64,000 nt of DNA, taken from Lonepinella koalarum (GTDB lineage Bacteria > Pseudomonadota > Gammaproteobacteria > Enterobacterales > Pasteurellaceae). Under the pieces are notes generated by a model. That model was not told the origin of the DNA. It worked only from the letters and a program-made list of their open reading frames with translations, and did not search any database. Positions 24,772 through 33,843 of the stretch are shown one piece after another (position 1 is the first letter of the stretch; every line of letters starts with the position of its first letter). Made by a program: the position numbers and the translations under genes. The DNA is taken from assembly GCF_042926695.1 (NCBI RefSeq), contig NZ_CP170642.1, positions 2,294,001 to 2,358,000 on the forward strand, read 5' to 3'.

Positions 24772-26532
24772 ATGACTACATCAACTCAAATCAAAATTGG
24801 TATTCGTCCCACTATCGACGGTCGCCGTATGGGTGTTCGTGAATCCCTTGAAGAACAAACAATGAATATGGCGAAAGCCGTTGCCCATCTCTTACAAACG
24901 GAAATCCGTCATCCCAATGGCGACTTTGTGCAATGTGTGATCGCTGATAGCACCATTGGCGGCGTAGCAGAAGCAGCCGCTTGTGCGGAGAAATTCAAAC
25001 GTGAAAATGTCGGGGCGGTGATTACCGTTACCCCTTGTTGGTGCTACGGTTCAGAAACCATTGATATGGATCCGCATTTGCCAAAAGCCATTTGGGGATT
25101 TAACGGTACAGAACGCCCAGGGGCGGTGTATTTAGCCGCTGCCTTGGCAGGGCATAATCAACTTGGCTTACCTGCATTTTCCATTTATGGCACGGAAGTG
25201 CAAGAAGCCAATGATCAATCCATTCCTGCCGATGTGCGTGAAAAATTGTTGCGTTTTGCTCGAGCAGGGCTTGCGGTGGCAACTTTGCGGGGCAAATCCT
25301 ATTTGTCTATCGGTTCAGTTTCAATGGGGATTGCAGGGTCTATCGTCAATCAACAATTTTTCCAAGAATATTTGGGTATGCGAAATGAATATGTGGATAT
25401 GACCGAAATTAAACGCCGTTTAGACCGCAAAATTTACGATGAAGACGAATTTAAACTCGCTCGTGAATGGGTGAAAACCTATTGCAAAGAAGGCATTGAT
25501 GTCAACAAAGCCGAACATCAACGCACCACCGAAGAAAAAGAAGAACTTTGGGATAATGTGGTGAAAATGACCATTATTGCGCGTGATTTAATGGTGGGTA
25601 ATCCACACTTAGCCGAACTCGGTTTTGTGGAAGAATCCCTTGGTCATAATGCCATTGCGGCAGGTTTCCAAGGACAACGTCAATGGACAGATCATTTACC
25701 AAACGGTGATTTCTTAGAAGCTATTTTAAATTCCACCTATGACTGGAACGGTGTGCGTCCACCACACATTATGGCGACCGAAAATGACTCTTTGAATGGC
25801 GTAAATATGCTATTCGGGCATTTATTGACGGGTCAGGCTCAAATTTTTGCCGATGTGCGGACTTATTGGAGTGAAGATTCCGTGGAACGTGTGACAGGTT
25901 GGCGACCTGAAGTAGGCTTTATTCACTTAATCAATTCAGGCTCTGCGGCATTAGATGGTACAGGTCAACATCAAGACAAAGACGGTAAACCAACCATTAA
26001 ACCAGCGTGGGAAGTGACCGAAGCGGATGGCAAACGTTGCTTAGAACATACTCGTTGGTGTCAAGCGGTTCACGAATATTTCCGTGGGGGCGGTTTGTCT
26101 TCTCAATTCTTAACCAAAGGCGGAATGCCGTTCACAATGCACCGTATCAACTTAATTAAAGGCGTTGGCCCAGTGCTACAAATTGCCGAAGGTTGGTCTA
26201 TTGAGTTGCCTGAAAAGGTTCACGATATTTTGAATAAACGCACCGACCAAACCTGGCCAACCACTTGGTTCACTCCACGTTTAACCGGCAAAGGGGCATT
26301 TAAAGATGTGTATTCGGTAATGGCAAACTGGGGAGCGAACCACTGTGTTGCCACTTACGGACACGTTGGAGCGGATTTAATTACGCTTGCATCTATGTTG
26401 CGGATTCCAGTTTGTATGCACAATTTGGAAGACGAGCAAGTGTTCCGCCCAAGTGCGTGGAATGGTTTTGGTCAAGATAAAGAAGGTCAAGACTACCGTG
26501 CTTGTGCGAATTTCGGGGCGTTGTATAAATAG
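24772..26532 (+). CDS. fucI: L-fucose / D-arabinose isomerase
   Basis: 586 aa (E. coli FucI 591). Aldose-ketose isomerase, Mn-dependent, cytosolic hexamer. Very close to E. coli FucI: GIRPTIDGRRMGVRESLEEQ at the start, VTPCWCYGSETIDMDP, RPGAVYLAAALAGH, the active-site region ATENDSLNGV near residue 340, EYFRGGG near 440 and the His region ATYGHVGADLITLASM near 525. FucI enzymes convert L-fucose to L-fuculose and also D-arabinose to D-ribulose. First gene of a seven-gene plus-strand run; AAGGAAGG gives a good ribosome site. The run has no fucP, fucK, fucA or fucU, so the D-arabinose activity may be the relevant one (see findings). Confidence 0.95.
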   Translation: MTTSTQIKIGIRPTIDGRRMGVRESLEEQTMNMAKAVAHLLQTEIRHPNGDFVQCVIADSTIGGVAEAAACAEKFKRENVGAVITVTPCWCYGSETIDMDPHLPKAIWGFNGTERPGAVYLAAALAGHNQLGLPAFSIYGTEVQEANDQSIPADVREKLLRFARAGLAVATLRGKSYLSIGSVSMGIAGSIVNQQFFQEYLGMRNEYVDMTEIKRRLDRKIYDEDEFKLAREWVKTYCKEGIDVNKAEHQRTTEEKEELWDNVVKMTIIARDLMVGNPHLAELGFVEESLGHNAIAAGFQGQRQWTDHLPNGDFLEAILNSTYDWNGVRPPHIMATENDSLNGVNMLFGHLLTGQAQIFADVRTYWSEDSVERVTGWRPEVGFIHLINSGSAALDGTGQHQDKDGKPTIKPAWEVTEADGKRCLEHTRWCQAVHEYFRGGGLSSQFLTKGGMPFTMHRINLIKGVGPVLQIAEGWSIELPEKVHDILNKRTDQTWPTTWFTPRLTGKGAFKDVYSVMANWGANHCVATYGHVGADLITLASMLRIPVCMHNLEDEQVFRPSAWNGFGQDKEGQDYRACANFGALYK

Positions 26533-26635
26533 TATTATATACAGAAATTACCCACCTGCTCTCAACAATATAAGTAAGCTAGGTAAGAATATAGAAATGC
26601 TTGAGATTATAATTAATTGCTAATTAAGGAACAAA

Positions 26636-27685
26636 ATGGGATTTTTAATTCAGAAAAAGATGTTTATCTTGGATGAGAAACACCAATTATTCAATAATTG
26701 TCATGCATCAACTATTTTGTCAATTCAGCCATCTAAACTTTTAGTTGCTTTCTTTGCAGGTAATAAAGAAGGTGATGTCGATACAGCTATTTGGACTGTA
26801 TTACAGAAAGATGGTGTTTGGCAGACACCTAAAAAGACAATTGATGAAGTTGGTGTAGCCCATTGGAATCCTGTGTTACACCAAGATCCGAAAACAGGAT
26901 ATATATGGTTGTTTTATAAAGTGGGGGCTGATGTCCATTCTTGGACAACACGCTTTATCTTATCTAAAGATCAGGGTGATACTTGGACGAAACCAACAGA
27001 ATTGGTTAAGGGGGATATTTCACCAAGAGGACCTGTAAAAAACAAATTGATTATTGCCGATGACGGGACGTGGCTTGCACCTAGTTCCATTGAAAACGAT
27101 AAATATTGGGATGCGTTTATCGATATATCTCAAGATAATGGAATAACGTGGATGAAACAATCCATACCGCTATTTCATATTGATAATAAAGATTCAGTAA
27201 AAGAAACACTTTGGGAGGGACTGCAGAACAATACATTATGGGAAAATGATACTTCACATATATTCAAGTGGGATGGTGTTATTCAACCTTCTCTTTGGAA
27301 ATCAACGCCTAGAAATATTCATGCTTTAATGCGAAGTACAAGGGGATATATCTATCGTAGTGATTCAAAAGATAATGGAAAAATATGGAGCGAGGCTTAT
27401 GCAACAGATTTACCCAACAATAATAGCGGTATTGATGTGGTTAAATTAGATACAGATCTATTAGTATTGGCATACAATCCAATATCAGGAAATTGGGGAA
27501 TTCGCTATCCAATTGCCTTAGCCTGTTCTTCAGATAATGGTATAACATGGTCTGTTCCTTTTTCTTTAGAAGATAATGTGGGGGAGTTTTCCTATCCTGC
27601 CATTATTTATTCAGAAGGTATAATTCACTTAACCTATACTTGGAATAGAAAAAATATTGTCTATCAACAAATTATTTACCAGTAA
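26636..27685 (+). CDS. Cytosolic sialidase-fold hydrolase (BNR/Asp-box family), module A
   Basis: 349 aa, no signal peptide. It has at least four Asp-box turns (SxDxGxxW): SKDQGDTW, SQDNGITW, SKDNGKIW, SSDNGITW, the mark of the six-bladed sialidase propeller, and the PF13088-type start HASTILSI then FFAGNKEGDVDTAIW. The classical FRIP motif of GH33 is absent. MRSTRGYIYRSDS, DLPNNNSGIDVV and EFSYPAII are shared with the paralogue at 36910. There are no sialic-acid genes nearby, and GH33-type enzymes are known that cut other ulosonic acids (Dha, Kdo). Likely role: splitting an imported acidic glycoside inside the cell; Kdo glycosides are my favoured guess. AAGGA precedes ATG. Between fucI (103 bases) and tctC (26 bases). 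Confidence 0.75.
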   Translation: MGFLIQKKMFILDEKHQLFNNCHASTILSIQPSKLLVAFFAGNKEGDVDTAIWTVLQKDGVWQTPKKTIDEVGVAHWNPVLHQDPKTGYIWLFYKVGADVHSWTTRFILSKDQGDTWTKPTELVKGDISPRGPVKNKLIIADDGTWLAPSSIENDKYWDAFIDISQDNGITWMKQSIPLFHIDNKDSVKETLWEGLQNNTLWENDTSHIFKWDGVIQPSLWKSTPRNIHALMRSTRGYIYRSDSKDNGKIWSEAYATDLPNNNSGIDVVKLDTDLLVLAYNPISGNWGIRYPIALACSSDNGITWSVPFSLEDNVGEFSYPAIIYSEGIIHLTYTWNRKNIVYQQIIYQ

Positions 27686-27711
27686 TTTTAATTCAATTAA
27701 GGAAAACACAT

Positions 27712-28692
27712 ATGAAAAAGAAAATCTTCGCTACTATAGTCGGTCTTTTGTCGTTGAGTGTAACACCTTGCCTACAAGCCGATGTAACCTTAACTTATCC
27801 AACCAAAAATATTGAAGTTGTCATTCCTAAAAATCCTGGTGGGGGTACAGATACTTCTGCAAGAACTGTTATTGAATTTGCAAAAGATAAAATGCCTGAT
27901 GGTAAAATCTTTATTCCTGTCAACAAGCCAGCAGGAAATGGAATTACGGGTTTATTAGAGGTGGCAAAATCCAAACCTGATGGTTACAAACTCGTAATGA
28001 CTACTGTTGAACTCGCCATGTTCCCACATCAAGGAAAATCGCCAGTTACTTATAAAGATTTTACGCCAATTGTTGCAACGATTGCTGATCCTGTGGCATT
28101 AGTTGTTAATGCAAATTCACCATATGAGAATTTACAAGCATTTTTTGATGATGCAAAAGCCAAACCAGGTAAATTAAAATTGGGTAATTCAGGCATGGGG
28201 GCTATTTACCACTTAGCTGCTGTTCATTTAGAAAAACAACTCGGCGTAAAATTTAATCATATTCCATACAATGAGGGTACAGGTCCGGCCATTGCTGCTT
28301 TAGTCGGTGGACATTTGGATGCAGTATTAACGACACCAGGTTCTGTTAAAGCCCAAGCTGATGCAGGTATTTTAAAAGTACTAGGGGTTATGGACTCAAC
28401 ACGTTTTGAATTATTCCCAGATGTCCCTACATTTAAAGAAGCATTAGATTTATCTGATGACATAAAAATTCTAGCTTGGGCAGCATTGGCAGCCCCTGCC
28501 AATTTACCAAATGATATAAAAGATCAGTTAGTTGGTTCTTTTGCTGAAGTTGTTCAAAAACCAGAATATAAAGAAGCATTGAAAAAACAAGGTATTATGC
28601 CTGTATTTATTGCTGGTGAAGACGCTTACAATATGATGAAAAATGATCATGAAATGTATGAAACTTTAATAAAAGAAATAATGAAAAAATAA
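27712..28692 (+). CDS. tctC: Tripartite transporter (TTT) substrate-binding protein, Bug family
   Basis: 326 aa with a signal peptide (about 23 residues, MKKKIFATIVGLLSL to LQA). The Bug-fold signatures are clear: YPTKNIEVVIPKNPGGGTD near the N-terminus, where the carboxylate of the ligand is bound, then NKPAGNGITGLLEVAKSKPDGY and AALVGGHLDAV. These periplasmic proteins capture organic acids, including sugar acids. With tctB and tctA directly downstream it forms a complete importer. The acid preference of this family is the main reason to expect an acidic sugar as substrate of module A. Confidence 0.92.
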   Translation: MKKKIFATIVGLLSLSVTPCLQADVTLTYPTKNIEVVIPKNPGGGTDTSARTVIEFAKDKMPDGKIFIPVNKPAGNGITGLLEVAKSKPDGYKLVMTTVELAMFPHQGKSPVTYKDFTPIVATIADPVALVVNANSPYENLQAFFDDAKAKPGKLKLGNSGMGAIYHLAAVHLEKQLGVKFNHIPYNEGTGPAIAALVGGHLDAVLTTPGSVKAQADAGILKVLGVMDSTRFELFPDVPTFKEALDLSDDIKILAWAALAAPANLPNDIKDQLVGSFAEVVQKPEYKEALKKQGIMPVFIAGEDAYNMMKNDHEMYETLIKEIMKK

Positions 28693-28752
28693 CCTAGGAT
28701 AAACACCTACTGATTTATTTAGTAGGTGTTTAAACAAGAGGAGTAATCATCA

Positions 28753-29211
28753 ATGATTAAACAAAATTTACTTATAGGTCTAATGTCAATTATTTTCGGA
28801 ATAATTATTCTAATATTTTCTGAAGACTTAAATATGTTTGATGAATATGGTGTTCTCGGTGAACGTTTTTGGCCTTTCTTACTGGCAATATTGTTCATTC
28901 TTCTAGGAATATTACAAATAGTTAATACATTAAAAGATAAAGCCATTAAAAATAAAGAAATAAATTTTAGTTCATCTGCTAGAAAAAAGGTTTATCTACT
29001 TTTTCTATTAATGACTATATATGGTGTAGGGTTAATTTATTTGGGATTTATCATTTCAACTATAATATTAATTCCAATAATCATGAAAATGATGGGAGAG
29101 AATCAAAGCTGGAGAATTGTCTTGTCAACTTTAGGCATTGTTTCATCCATCTATATCTTTTTTGAAATTATTTTTAATTCCCCATTACCGGCTTCGCTCT
29201 TGTTAGAATAA
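28753..29211 (+). CDS. tctB: TctB-family small membrane subunit of TTT transporter
   Basis: 152 aa with four hydrophobic segments (about residues 5-25, 35-55, 78-105, 115-145), the length and topology of TctB. Sequence is poorly conserved in this family; the assignment rests on topology, the FGIIILIFSEDL start and its place between tctC and tctA. GAGGAG lies upstream of the ATG. Start to tctA gap is 13 bases. Confidence 0.85.
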   Translation: MIKQNLLIGLMSIIFGIIILIFSEDLNMFDEYGVLGERFWPFLLAILFILLGILQIVNTLKDKAIKNKEINFSSSARKKVYLLFLLMTIYGVGLIYLGFIISTIILIPIIMKMMGENQSWRIVLSTLGIVSSIYIFFEIIFNSPLPASLLLE

Positions 29212-29224
29212 AGGAGTATTGACT

Positions 29225-30712
29225 ATGAGTCTTATTGAATCGTTTTTTGTGGTTTTTGATTTACAAATGCTCAGTATTATTTTTCTCGGCGTATTTTCTG
29301 GTGTTATGATAGGTGCTCTACCAGGACTTACCGTTAATATGGGAATCGCATTACTGTTACCACTCACCTACTCATTTCAAGGAATTGAAGGTATTTTACT
29401 CTTACTCGCTGTATATTGTGGTGCTGTATACGGTGGGTCTATTACCGCTATCTTAATTAGTACCCCCGGAACCCCTGCATCGGCAGCTACTGTATTGGAT
29501 GGCTATCCTATGGCTAAACGTGGAGAAGCGGGAAGAGCGTTAGGTTTATCAACTATGGCTTCTGCATTTGGTGGTATATTTAGTACTTTTGCACTAATTA
29601 TTATTGCTCCACAATTGGCAAAGGTTGCTACTGGGTTTTCAGCTCCTGAATATTTTGCATTGGCGATTTTTGGTATTAGCATTATTACCAGTGTTTCATC
29701 ACAATCCATTATTAAAGGTCTTATGGGAGGGGCATTAGGACTCTTTATTGCAACTATTGGATTAGATCCAATGACAAGTAATATGCGGTTTACTTTTGAT
29801 TCTATTTACTTAATGGGAGGCGTGTCTTTCATTCCCATTTTAGTGGGATTGTTTGCTTTTTCTCAGGGACTAATTAGTTTTGAAGAGGATTATAGAGAAA
29901 GACATTCTAAATTTGCAACAAAAACCATCTCCGCTAAAATCCAACGTGTCTTACCGACATGGCTAGATCTAAGACGTGTTTTCCCAACATATTTACGTTC
30001 TTCAGTAATAGGCACCTTTATTGGAACAATACCTGGAACGGGTGGAGATATTGCATCATTTATTTCATACAATGAAGCAAAACGTTGGTCTAAACATCCC
30101 GAAGAATTTGGTAAAGGTTCACCTGAAGGCGTTTCAGCACCTGAAGCGGGGGCAAATGCAGTAACAGGTGGAACGATGGTACCCTTAATGACCCTAGGAA
30201 TCCCGGGAGATGGTGCTACTGCTATTATTATGGGAGCATTTATGGTTCAGGGGCTTGCTTTAGGACCACAATTATTTTCAGATCATCCCGTAGAAGTCAA
30301 CAGTATATTTTTAGGTTTAATGGTTACAAACATTTTATTAGGAATCATTGGTTTTATGTGTATGAAACTGTTTGTTCGTGTTATGGATGTGCCTAGAAGA
30401 ATTTTGGTACCTATTATCTTTATTTTATGCTCTGTCGGCTCTTATTCCGTAAACCACAGTTTTGTTGATGTTTTTGTTATGATGGGAGCCGGTATTTTTG
30501 CGTATATTTTAATGAAACTGGATTTTTCTATGTCCCCTATTATTATCGGTATGATACTCGGTCCAATGGCAGAATCTAATTTACGTCGAGCTTTAACTAT
30601 CTTTGAAGGCGATCCAACTATTTTTTTAACTAGACCGATTAGTTTGGTTTTTATCATTATTTCATTAATCACGTTATTTTTCCCTATCATTAAATCACTA
30701 TATAAAAAATAG
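29225..30712 (+). CDS. tctA: TctA-family large membrane subunit of TTT transporter
   Basis: 495 aa from ATG 29225, with AGGAG eight bases upstream (the frame begins at a TTG at 29219). About 12 membrane segments. TctA signatures: GALPGLTVNMGIALLLPLTY near residue 30, YGGSITAILISTPGTPASAAT, and the second repeat IPGTGGDIASFISYNEAKR with LGIPGDGATAII. These two GxPG-type loops form the transport site. Inner membrane, Na+- or H+-coupled. Confidence 0.95.
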   Translation: MSLIESFFVVFDLQMLSIIFLGVFSGVMIGALPGLTVNMGIALLLPLTYSFQGIEGILLLLAVYCGAVYGGSITAILISTPGTPASAATVLDGYPMAKRGEAGRALGLSTMASAFGGIFSTFALIIIAPQLAKVATGFSAPEYFALAIFGISIITSVSSQSIIKGLMGGALGLFIATIGLDPMTSNMRFTFDSIYLMGGVSFIPILVGLFAFSQGLISFEEDYRERHSKFATKTISAKIQRVLPTWLDLRRVFPTYLRSSVIGTFIGTIPGTGGDIASFISYNEAKRWSKHPEEFGKGSPEGVSAPEAGANAVTGGTMVPLMTLGIPGDGATAIIMGAFMVQGLALGPQLFSDHPVEVNSIFLGLMVTNILLGIIGFMCMKLFVRVMDVPRRILVPIIFILCSVGSYSVNHSFVDVFVMMGAGIFAYILMKLDFSMSPIIIGMILGPMAESNLRRALTIFEGDPTIFLTRPISLVFIIISLITLFFPIIKSLYKK

Positions 30713-30796
30713 TGGATAGATTCTTCCGTGATTACCCTACAAGTAAGAGAAATGATTAAAAAATTTAACAAAAGATTAATTAAATTGGAGAAAATT

Positions 30797-31720
30797 ATGA
30801 AAACACAAGGCATTATTCCCGTCATGCTAACCCCTTTTACCGCAGATAACCAAGTAGATTATGAGGGGTTAAGAAAATTAACTGATTGGTATATTGATAA
30901 CGGTTCAGATACCCTATTTGCAGCCTGCCAGTCTAGTGAAATCCTTTATCTTTCATCGGAAGAGAAAATTAAAATTACTCAAACCGTAATAGATCAAACA
31001 AAAGGGCGAATTCCTGTGGTTACATCGGGGCATACAGGGGGGACTTTTGAAGAACAGTTAAAAGAATTACAATCAATGTATGAAACAGGGGCAGATGCAG
31101 TTATATTAATTACCAATCGTTTAGATCCTAATAATGAAGGAACGGAAGTTTTAAAAGCGAACTTTGACAGATTATTACATGCTTTACCTAAAGATATTAC
31201 TTTGGGGTTATATGAATGTCCTGTACCTTATCGCCGAGTATTAACAGATGAAGAAATTCGTTATTTGGCGAGTTTTGATAATATGGTGGTATTAAAAGAT
31301 GTGTCTTGTGATTTAGCCGCTATAAAACGCCGACTTGAATTGACAAAAAATAGCAATTTGAAAATTGTCAATGCCAATGCGGCGATTGCTTTTGAAGCTA
31401 TGAAAGCAGGCTCACAAGGATTTTCAGGCGTGTGTAATAATATTCACCCTGACTTATATGCTTATCTATATAAACATAAAGATAGCTCCGATCCTATTAT
31501 TCAAGAATTAGCTCATTTTCTCGCTATTTGTGGTGCTTGCGAAAGTTTTGGTTATCCGAATTTGGCTAAACTTATGCACGTTAAAATTGGCACATTTAAA
31601 CATTATGGCTCAAGAGTAATTCCTGTTGATATTAAAGAGAAATATTGGGCAGTAGAAGAGTTTCTTGATCATATTATGCAACAATCAGATAAATGGAGAG
31701 AAAAATTATCTCTACGCTAA
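30797..31720 (+). CDS. DapA/NanA-family pyruvate aldolase, module A
   Basis: 307 aa from ATG 30797, chosen for GGAG nine bases upstream (frame opens at 30728). TIM-barrel class I aldolase: GIIPVMLTPF start, Schiff-base Lys at about 167 in MVVLKDVSC, Tyr at about 139 in LGLYECPVPYRR. The usual GTTGE phosphate/carboxylate loop reads CQSSE, so it is neither DapA nor NanA but an outlying subgroup. Family members cleave 2-keto-3-deoxy acids to pyruvate and an aldehyde. Paired with FucI, an aldolase whose other product is an aldose that FucI can isomerise would make sense; Kdo cleavage to D-arabinose fits. Between tctA and the kinase. Confidence 0.85.
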   Translation: MKTQGIIPVMLTPFTADNQVDYEGLRKLTDWYIDNGSDTLFAACQSSEILYLSSEEKIKITQTVIDQTKGRIPVVTSGHTGGTFEEQLKELQSMYETGADAVILITNRLDPNNEGTEVLKANFDRLLHALPKDITLGLYECPVPYRRVLTDEEIRYLASFDNMVVLKDVSCDLAAIKRRLELTKNSNLKIVNANAAIAFEAMKAGSQGFSGVCNNIHPDLYAYLYKHKDSSDPIIQELAHFLAICGACESFGYPNLAKLMHVKIGTFKHYGSRVIPVDIKEKYWAVEEFLDHIMQQSDKWREKLSLR

Positions 31721-31761
31721 TTAAGTCTATTTATGTGATTGGGTAATATAAGGAAACCACG

Positions 31762-33357
31762 ATGCTCAACGAAAAACAACTCATCGAAAATGGCAATGCT
31801 GTGATTGGTATTGAACTGGGTTCTACTCGGATTAAAGCAGTGTTAATTGATAATAAAGGCACGATTTTAGCCACGGGTGGCGAAAATTGGGAAAATCATT
31901 TGATTGATGGCATTTGGACTTATCATCAAGATGAAATTTGGCAAAAATTGCAACTTGCCTACGCTGATCTTGCCAAAACCGTAAAAGAAAAATACAAAGT
32001 GATACTGACTCAGGTCAAAGCCATTGGCGTGAGTGCGATGATGCACGGTTATTTGGTGTTTGATAAAGATGGCAATCAGTTGGTGCCATTTCGCACTTGG
32101 CGGAATAATATTACGCTCCAATCTTCACAAGAATTGACCGCACTTTTTCAATATCCCATTCCGCAACGTTGGAGCATTGCGCATTTACATCAAGCCTTGC
32201 TGAACAAGGAATCTCATCTCAATCAAATTGATTATCTCACCACGCTGTCGGGCTATGTGCATTGGCAGCTGACAGGCGAGCGAGTGTTGGGCATTGGCGA
32301 TGCGTCAGGAATGTTTCCCATTGATACGGATCGGTTGGATTACAATCAAGCAATGCTTAATCAATTTGATGAACATATTAAACCTTATCAACTGCGGTGG
32401 AAAATCAACGAGATTTTACCAAAAGTGCTGGTGGCAGGGCAATCAGCTGGAAAACTGACCGAGCAAGGGGTGTTATTGCTGGATCCCACAGGCAATTTAC
32501 AAGCAGGCATCCCCCTTTGTCCGCCCGAAGGAGACGCTGGCACAGGAATGATTGCCACCAATTGCATTAAGGAAAAAACGGGCAATATCTCCGCTGGCAC
32601 ATCCGCTTTTGCGATGATCGTGTTGGAAAAATCCTTGTCTAAACGGTATCCCGAATTAGACATCGTCACCACACCCGCAGGGAAATTAGTGGCAATGGCA
32701 CACGCCAATAATTGCACCACGGAAATCAATGCGTGGGTGAATTTATTCGGCGAATGTCTGCACCTGTTCGGCAACAAAATTCAAAAAGAAGAATTGTTTG
32801 AAACCTTATTCCTACACGCCTTAGAAGGGGATTTGGATTGCGGTAATTTACTGGCTTACGGCTTTCACTCAGGCGAACACAATGTGGGCTTATCTGAAGG
32901 CTGTCCGCTGTTTTTGCACCCCGTGAATGGCAAATTTAATCTAGCCAATTTTATCCGAGTGCAACTCTACACTGCTTTTGGTGCAATGAAGTTGGGTATG
33001 GATATTCTTATTGAACAAGAAAAAGTCAATATCACCCGAATTTTAGGTCATGGTGGTATTTTCAAAACCGAAAATGTGGCACAAAAAATCTTAGCCTCCG
33101 CATTAAATACCCCATTAGCTACGATGAATACCGCATCGAATGGTGGGGCTTGGGGCATTGCGTTATTGGCAAATTATCTAAATAAAGATTATGCAAATTA
33201 TACGTTGGAAAATTATTTAGATCAGGTTATTTTTAAAGATATCCCTATGAGTTTGATTCAACCTGAAGAAGAAATTAATGAAGGTTATCGGCGGTTTATG
33301 GCGAGATATACGCAAGGAATTGAGATCGTTAAACATATAACAACATTAGGAATATAG
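31762..33357 (+). CDS. FGGY-family sugar kinase, module A
   Basis: 531 aa. FGGY motifs: GIELGSTRIKAVLIDNKG (phosphate 1), GDASGMFPIDTDRLDYN (catalytic Asp region), GNISAGTSAFAMIV (phosphate 2) and ILGHGGIFKTENVAQ near 430 with ASNGGAWGIALLA (adenosine). It is about 50 residues longer than XylB or FucK and does not look like E. coli FucK; the closest shape is the ribulokinase-like branch. In the module it would phosphorylate the ketose made by FucI: D-ribulose to a ribulose phosphate if D-arabinose is the intermediate. Base composition is a little more GC-rich than the TTT genes before it. Last gene of the run; RBS AAGGAAA. Confidence 0.85.
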   Translation: MLNEKQLIENGNAVIGIELGSTRIKAVLIDNKGTILATGGENWENHLIDGIWTYHQDEIWQKLQLAYADLAKTVKEKYKVILTQVKAIGVSAMMHGYLVFDKDGNQLVPFRTWRNNITLQSSQELTALFQYPIPQRWSIAHLHQALLNKESHLNQIDYLTTLSGYVHWQLTGERVLGIGDASGMFPIDTDRLDYNQAMLNQFDEHIKPYQLRWKINEILPKVLVAGQSAGKLTEQGVLLLDPTGNLQAGIPLCPPEGDAGTGMIATNCIKEKTGNISAGTSAFAMIVLEKSLSKRYPELDIVTTPAGKLVAMAHANNCTTEINAWVNLFGECLHLFGNKIQKEELFETLFLHALEGDLDCGNLLAYGFHSGEHNVGLSEGCPLFLHPVNGKFNLANFIRVQLYTAFGAMKLGMDILIEQEKVNITRILGHGGIFKTENVAQKILASALNTPLATMNTASNGGAWGIALLANYLNKDYANYTLENYLDQVIFKDIPMSLIQPEEEINEGYRRFMARYTQGIEIVKHITTLGI

Positions 33358-33410
33358 AATACTAATAATATTAAGCCCCAAATTGTGAAAACAAAAAAAA
33401 GCGGTATATT

Positions 33411-33736
33411 ATGTGGTGGCAATCAATCGATTTAGAGAAAAAGGATATAATACAATCAATTACCTGTGATGGTAAGCGTGGATTATTGAAAGATATTTTT
33501 AACACACCGATTCAATTATGCCAGTTTCATCAAGTGGCTATTGTGATCCGAAAATTAACCATGAATCTAAAATCAGAAGCGAAAAAGAAAAATATCCTGA
33601 ACTAAAGATTGAAAAAACAACAAATCGTATAGAAAATTTATTTAGTAAACTTAAAGAAAAACTTATTGTTCACCATGGATTATCTAAGAAGAATAATATC
33701 TTGTTTATAAAGAATTTTTTAAATAAATATAGTTAA
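33411..33736 (+). pseudogene. Decayed transposase fragment (IS256-like, variant zinc-binding type)
   Basis: Two overlapping frames carry pieces of one transposase. Frame 33411 has IQSITCDGKRGLLKDIF and IQLCQFHQVAIVIRKLT, the catalytic-Asp and following region. A shift near 33590 continues in the other frame with TTNRIENLFSKLKEKLIVHH and GLSKKN, the C-terminal end with the catalytic Glu. About 100 residues in the middle and the whole N-terminus are missing, so it is dead. The family name is from memory of similar Pasteurellaceae and Campylobacter elements. The whole 33358-33843 gap is this scar plus the tandem repeat and terminator listed next. Confidence 0.7.
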
Positions 33737-33766
33737 TTATAATTATTAAAATAACCAAAACCAACT

Positions 33767-33802
33767 ATTTTGTCTACTATGCCGATTTTGTCTATTATGC
33801 CA
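33767..33802. repeat. Two tandem 18-base repeats
   Basis: ATTTTGTCTACTATGCCG is followed at once by ATTTTGTCTATTATGCCA (two mismatches). It lies 31 bases after the transposase remnant and may be the decayed right end of that element. Confidence 0.5.
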
Positions 33803-33803
33803 T

Positions 33804-33830
33804 AAAAAAGGTGACCACCACGATCACCTA
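33804..33830 (-). terminator. Terminator after the YdcF-like gene
   Basis: AGGTGA / TCACCT with a nine-base loop; on the minus strand the stem is followed by TTTTTTA. It lies 14 bases after the stop codon at 33844. Confidence 0.75.
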
Positions 33831-33843
33831 TCTCATATAATCT

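Noticed and set aside
30442..30825. 127-codon minus-strand frame opposite tctA and the aldolase start
   Set aside because: It is antisense to two well-supported genes and has no recognisable domain.
24772..33357. Reading module A as an ordinary L-fucose operon
   Set aside because: Only the isomerase and regulator fit; permease, fuculokinase, aldolase FucA and mutarotase FucU are absent, and a pyruvate aldolase plus acid importer have no place in that pathway.
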